Shown: positions 6,270 through 9,706 of the stretch, in pieces
Layout of the letters: each line of letters opens with the position of its first letter
How positions within the stretch are numbered: position 1 is the stretch's first letter
NCBI GenBank assembly: GCA_900553155.1
Contig: USCM01000053.1
Coordinates: 1-9,706, forward strand
DNA: 9,706 nt
Reading direction: 5' to 3'
Origin: an uncultured Prevotella sp.
Lineage (GTDB): Bacteria; Bacteroidota; Bacteroidia; Bacteroidales; Bacteroidaceae
Translations under genes and position numbers: made by a program
Notes under the pieces: model-generated
What the model saw: the letters and a program-made list of their open reading frames with translations, nothing else
What the model was told of the DNA's origin: nothing
The model's database searches: none

Positions 6270-6369
6270 TGTTCGTATAATTGACGCATAATTCTTTTGG
6301 GCTCGTATAATTGACTATTATACGGACAAAGGATTAACGTCAATTATACGAACAAAGAATTAACGTCAA
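6270..6369. repeat. Converging 26-bp repeats forming an interrupted palindrome
   Basis: TCGTATAATTGAC occurs exactly at 6273-6285 and 6303-6315. On the opposite strand the same element recurs as a 26-nt tandem unit, at 6313-6338 and 6339-6364 (22 of 26 identical), with a partial third copy, GTCAA, at 6365-6369. The outermost copies pair perfectly over 17 bp (6270-6286 with 6338-6354). The inner ones form an 8-bp stem (6304-6311 with 6317-6324) with a 5-nt loop. The array fills most of the 127-nt gap between the S46 and S41 genes. It could be a terminator, an operator for a dimeric regulator or a dispersed intergenic repeat. No exact TAnnTTTG promoter was found on the + strand here. Confidence 0.85.
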
Positions 6370-6373
6370 CGAA

Positions 6374-8146
6374 ATGAAGAAGCTATTATTCTTTTTATCC
6401 GTCTTTATCATCACCCCAATCCTCGCCTCAGCGCAGAACACCAGCGACCACAACTTCCGTGTTGCCAAGAACCTCGACGTGTTCAACGCCATATACCGTA
6501 ACCTCGACCTTATGTATGTGGACACGCTCGACGCCGACAAAGCTGTGGGCACTGCCATACGCGCCATGCTCGGATCGCTCGACCCCTACACCGAGTACTA
6601 TCCAGAAGACAAGGCTGGCGAGTACAAACAGATGTTGACGGGCAAGTATGCCGGCATCGGTTCGGTCATCAGCTACAGCTTCACCCGCAAGCGCGTCGTC
6701 ATCAACGAGCCTTACGAGGGTATGCCGGCTGCAGAGGCTGGACTGAAGAAGGGCGACATCATACTGAGCATCGACGGCGAGTCGATGGAAGACAAGACCA
6801 CCGCATACGTCAGCGACCACCTGCGCGGTGATGCCGGAACCACTATGGTGCTCAAAATTCAGCGCCCCTCCACTGGCAAGAAGCTCACCTTCAAGGTTCA
6901 GCGACGTGCCATACAGATGCCGTTCCTGCCCTACTACGGCATGCAACCCGACAATATAGGCTACATCGGCTACAACCAGTATGTTGAAGGAAGCGCCAAG
7001 GACGTGCGCCGCGCATTTATCGACCTGCGCAACAAGGGCATGAAGGGATTGGTGCTCGACCTCCGCAACAACGGCGGCGGTTCGGTTCAGGAAGCCATAC
7101 AGATACTTAATATGTTTATCCCGAAGGGCAAGCAGCTGCTCGAGATGCGTGGCAAGGTTAAGGATTCGCGCCAGGTGTTCAACACAACCGTTGAGCCTAT
7201 CGACACCGTTATGCCTATCGTGGTGCTGGTGAACGACGGAACGGCAAGCGCAAGCGAGATAACAAGCGGTGCCTTGCAGGACCTCGACCGTGCCGTGGTG
7301 CTCGGAACACGTACCTATGGCAAAGGCTTGGTGCAGGTGCCTAACGTGCCGCTGCCTTACAACGGCAAGCTCAAGCTTACCACTGCCAAGTATTACATAC
7401 CATCGGGACGCTGCATACAGGCACGCTCTTACAAGCATACCGACAACGGATATGTGGCTAAAGAGGTGGCCGACTCGCTTACACACGAGTTTCGTACAGC
7501 TGCCGGACGCATCGTGCGCGACGGCGGTGGCATCAAGCCCGACCTTGAGGTGCAGCCCGACTCGCTGCCCAACATTGCCTTCTATCTGTCAAGGGTAGAC
7601 ACTACCGACATCCTTCTGAACTATGAGATAGACTATATAGCAAAGCATCCAACTATCGCCAAGCCGTCCGAGTTTGAGCTGTCTGACGAGGACTACGAGC
7701 AGTTTAAGGACCTGGTGATAAAGAGCGGATTCACATACGACCAGGTTAGCGAGAAGTATCTCAAGGACTTGGAGAAGCTTGCCCGCTTCGAGGGCTACTA
7801 CGACGATGCCAAGGAAGAGTTTGAGGCGCTGTCGAAGAAGCTTAAGCACAACATCGCCAAGGACCTCGACTATCCCTACAACAAGCAGAAGATTAAGGAG
7901 ATGATTGCTGCCGACATCCTCGCTGCCTACTACTTCGAGCGTGGCTCGATAGAGAACGCGCTGCGCACAGACAAGCAAATGGCTGCCGCCGTGAAGCTGC
8001 TGAACAACGAGGCTGAATACCGCAAGCTGCTTGAGCCTGCCAAGGAAGAGGCAAAGATAACCAAGACGGAGGACAAGCAAGCCAAGGCAGAGAAGAAGCA
8101 AGCCAAGGCGGACAAGAAGCAGGGCAAGAACAAAAAGAAGAAGTAA
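6374..8146 (+). CDS. S41-family C-terminal processing peptidase with PDZ domain
   Basis: This 590-residue protein has a signal peptide (MKKLLFFLSVFIITPILASA, cleavage near residue 20), so it is periplasmic or surface exposed. An N-terminal helical part with LGSLDPYTEYY (66-76) precedes a PDZ domain at about 90-180 (GIGSVIS, then AAEAGLKKGDIILSIDGES). The peptidase core follows, with LVLDLRNNGGGSVQEA, then VNDGTASASE and RTYGKGLVQ. The Ser/Lys dyad is best placed at Ser292 and Lys317, which keeps the 25-residue spacing of the Prc (430/455) and CtpB (309/334) dyads. Such enzymes trim or degrade envelope proteins from their C-termini. After about residue 400 comes a helical C-terminal region, then a Lys-rich tail (about 564-590) with heptads KQAKAEK and KQAKADK. 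The gene starts just after the converging repeats; the GT39 gene follows after 62 nt. Confidence 0.95.
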   Translation: MKKLLFFLSVFIITPILASAQNTSDHNFRVAKNLDVFNAIYRNLDLMYVDTLDADKAVGTAIRAMLGSLDPYTEYYPEDKAGEYKQMLTGKYAGIGSVISYSFTRKRVVINEPYEGMPAAEAGLKKGDIILSIDGESMEDKTTAYVSDHLRGDAGTTMVLKIQRPSTGKKLTFKVQRRAIQMPFLPYYGMQPDNIGYIGYNQYVEGSAKDVRRAFIDLRNKGMKGLVLDLRNNGGGSVQEAIQILNMFIPKGKQLLEMRGKVKDSRQVFNTTVEPIDTVMPIVVLVNDGTASASEITSGALQDLDRAVVLGTRTYGKGLVQVPNVPLPYNGKLKLTTAKYYIPSGRCIQARSYKHTDNGYVAKEVADSLTHEFRTAAGRIVRDGGGIKPDLEVQPDSLPNIAFYLSRVDTTDILLNYEIDYIAKHPTIAKPSEFELSDEDYEQFKDLVIKSGFTYDQVSEKYLKDLEKLARFEGYYDDAKEEFEALSKKLKHNIAKDLDYPYNKQKIKEMIAADILAAYYFERGSIENALRTDKQMAAAVKLLNNEAEYRKLLEPAKEEAKITKTEDKQAKAEKKQAKADKKQGKNKKKK

Positions 8147-8154
8147 AGCCCAAA

Positions 8155-8171
8155 AACGTACCTCCTACGTT
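8155..8171. other. Small hairpin between the S41 and GT39 genes
   Basis: AACGTA at 8155-8160 and TACGTT at 8166-8171 form a 6-bp stem with loop CCTCC. No T-tract follows, so termination is unlikely to be strong and read-through into the GT39 gene is probable. AAGTAAAGC also occurs as a direct repeat on either side (8141-8149 and 8174-8182). No promoter matching TAnnTTTG was found in the 62-nt gap. Confidence 0.3.
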
Positions 8172-8208
8172 ACAAGTAAAGCTTTTATAAATAATAAAAA
8201 CTGATTAT

Positions 8209-9706
8209 ATGAAGTTCTTAGACAAAAACCTATCGCTCTTGATAGTGCTCGTCGTGGCAGTGCTTATGCTTCTGCCATTTCTCGGTTTGACCGACTTCAA
8301 CACCAAGGGCGAGCCGCGTGAGGCTGTCGTGGCGGTGTCGATGCTAAAGGACGGCAACTGGATTTTGCCCGTAAACAATGGTATGGACATTCCGTACAAG
8401 CCGCCATTCTTCCACTACTGCATAGCTGTGCTGTCGCTACTGACGGGCGGCGTGAACGAGTATACATCGCGTCTGCCGTCGGCACTGTCGCTCATAGCAA
8501 TGACCATAGGCTGCTTCTGCTTTTACCGCAAGCGCCTTTCTACCAACGTAGCCGTAGCCTCGGCACTGCTGTTGCTCACCTCTTTTGAGGTACATCGTGC
8601 CGGAGCGAGCTGCCGTGTGGACATGATGCTCACCGTCTTTATAGTTGGCGCCTTGCTTCTGCTGTACCGCTGGTGGGAACGTGGCAGCCACGGCGTGCCG
8701 GTATTGGCAGTGCTCTGCATGAGCTGCGCCACGCTTACAAAGGGTCCGGTGGGCTTTGTTCTGCCTTGCTTCGTAATGGGCGTGTTTATGTTGCTTCGTG
8801 GCGAACACTTCTGGAAGACCTTCTTCAAGTTTGTAGGCTTCGGTTTGTTGTCGTGCATATTGCCCCTTATGTGGTATGTTGCGGCATGGATAGACGGTGG
8901 TCAGCAGTTTCTCGACCTCGTGTACGAGGAGAACATAGGCCGTATGACGGGCACCATGAGCTACGAGTCGCACGAGCACTCGTTCCCATATAATTTCTTT
9001 ACATTGTCTACGGGTTGGCTGCCTTGGACCTTGCTGCTGATATTCTCGCTCTTTGCAAAGCCTTGGAAAGCCCTTAAGTGGAGAAAGACAGGCGAGAAGC
9101 TGCGCATCCGTATCATGCAGATACCGCCAGTTAAGCTCTTCACATGGCTCTCGTTCCTGCTTGTGCTCTTCTTCTACTGTATACCTTCGAGCAAACGCAG
9201 TGTATATCTGCTGCCTTGCTATCCGTTCATGGCGGTGCTCATTGCCCAGTACATCGAATGGCTCTGGACCTCCAACCACCACAGAGTGCTGCGTGTATAC
9301 GTGTGTGTGATAGCCGCTATAGCCATTATCCTTACAGCGGTATATGGTGTTGTACACTTAGGACTGGTGCCAGACAGCATCTTCCACGGCAAGCACGCCA
9401 ACGAGAACATAGCCATACTGCATACCTTGCGCGATACCAAGTTGGACTTCACGTCCTTCGTCCTTATGCTCATGCCGTTTGTTACAGCGGTCGACAGCCT
9501 ATTCCTGACATATAGAAAGGCAATGCGAGACAAGAAGCGCGTCATGGCATACTGCCTCTTTATGCCACTCGTTGTGCTGATGATGGCGCTCGACGGAGTA
9601 TATCTGCCTACTATCCTCAACACCAAGTCGCTTCGACCAATGGCCAACTACATACAGCGCACCTTCCCCAACGAGCCGGTATACCAATATGTGGAAGGCT
9701 CGGTGA
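8209..9706 (+). CDS. Glycosyltransferase family 39 (ArnT/PMT-like) membrane protein, 3' end outside window
   Basis: The frame starts at ATG 8209 and is still open at 9706 (499 codons). An in-frame TAA at 8188-8190 excludes a much longer N-terminus. The first helix (about 8-28) is followed by a periplasmic loop with TDFNTKGEPREA (28-39), containing the acidic Asp29 and Glu35 in the position of the GT-C family's catalytic first loop. GMDIPYKPPFFHY (58-70) matches the KPP motif, and PSSKRSVYLLPCYP (326-339) matches the SK..YLLP motif of ArnT-like enzymes. Many more hydrophobic segments follow. GT39 proteins transfer a sugar from a polyprenyl-phosphate donor to lipid A, protein or another envelope acceptor on the periplasmic side. 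The acceptor cannot be told from this sequence. The 62-nt gap to the S41 gene, without a clear promoter, suggests co-transcription. Confidence 0.88.
   Translation, partial: MKFLDKNLSLLIVLVVAVLMLLPFLGLTDFNTKGEPREAVVAVSMLKDGNWILPVNNGMDIPYKPPFFHYCIAVLSLLTGGVNEYTSRLPSALSLIAMTIGCFCFYRKRLSTNVAVASALLLLTSFEVHRAGASCRVDMMLTVFIVGALLLLYRWWERGSHGVPVLAVLCMSCATLTKGPVGFVLPCFVMGVFMLLRGEHFWKTFFKFVGFGLLSCILPLMWYVAAWIDGGQQFLDLVYEENIGRMTGTMSYESHEHSFPYNFFTLSTGWLPWTLLLIFSLFAKPWKALKWRKTGEKLRIRIMQIPPVKLFTWLSFLLVLFFYCIPSSKRSVYLLPCYPFMAVLIAQYIEWLWTSNHHRVLRVYVCVIAAIAIILTAVYGVVHLGLVPDSIFHGKHANENIAILHTLRDTKLDFTSFVLMLMPFVTAVDSLFLTYRKAMRDKKRVMAYCLFMPLVVLMMALDGVYLPTILNTKSLRPMANYIQRTFPNEPVYQYVEGSV

Noticed and set aside
6292..6299. 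TTCTTTTG as a -7 promoter element for the S41 gene
   Set aside because: It misses the A of TAnnTTTG and lies within the repeat array; no matching -33 element was identified.
6428..7486. Long open frame on the - strand (352 codons)
   Set aside because: It lies fully inside the S41 peptidase gene, which has clear motifs and a signal peptide; the translation is His/Val/Leu-rich without a recognisable domain.
8437..9357. Long open frame on the - strand (306 codons)
   Set aside because: It is antisense to the GT39 gene, whose motifs and continuous frame are convincing; the antisense product looks like an ordinary shadow (Gln/His/Arg-rich).

Overview
The window reads as ordinary chromosome of a Bacteroidetes species, most likely in the Prevotella/Segatella group. 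This is inferred from three things: the gene set (a fused SpmA/SpmB protein, an S46 dipeptidyl-peptidase, a PDZ-containing S41 peptidase and a MOP-family flippase), a TAnnTTTG promoter element, and A-rich leaders without clear Shine-Dalgarno sites. All supported genes are on the + strand. No rRNA, tRNA, CRISPR array or transposase was seen. No gap between genes exceeds 300 bases; the longest is 557-782.

Layout: the 3' end of a DEAD-box RNA helicase (to 556) is followed by a gap with a 26-bp perfect hairpin and a candidate promoter. Next come a fused spore-maturation-type membrane protein (783-2012) and a small AT-rich cassette (about 2008-2616) coding for a four-helix-bundle protein of the 23S rRNA intervening-sequence (IVS) protein family. 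A lipopolysaccharide/polysaccharide flippase (2619-4094) and a secreted S46 dipeptidyl-peptidase (4120-6246) follow. A gap filled by converging 26-bp repeats precedes a secreted S41 C-terminal processing peptidase (6374-8146) and a glycosyltransferase-39 (ArnT/PMT-like) membrane protein that runs off the window end (8209 onward).

The most notable region is 2008-2616. The four-helix-bundle gene lies between 39-nt inverted repeats, each built of 8-bp tandem units. The left one contains the stop codon of the upstream gene and the right one ends 2 nt before the start codon of the downstream gene. The two repeats match at 36 of 39 positions, and all three differences leave G.U pairs in RNA. A transcript could therefore close the whole cassette in an unbroken 39-bp stem. 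That is the architecture of rRNA intervening sequences, here located between protein genes. The cassette also holds four tandem 16-bp units upstream of the gene and a 22-codon ORF overlapping its stop codon.

The remaining genes fit cell-envelope biology: glycan export (flippase), glycan or lipid modification (GT39) and periplasmic proteolysis (S46, S41). Flippase and S46 are 25 nt apart, and S41 and GT39 62 nt apart, so each pair is probably co-transcribed.
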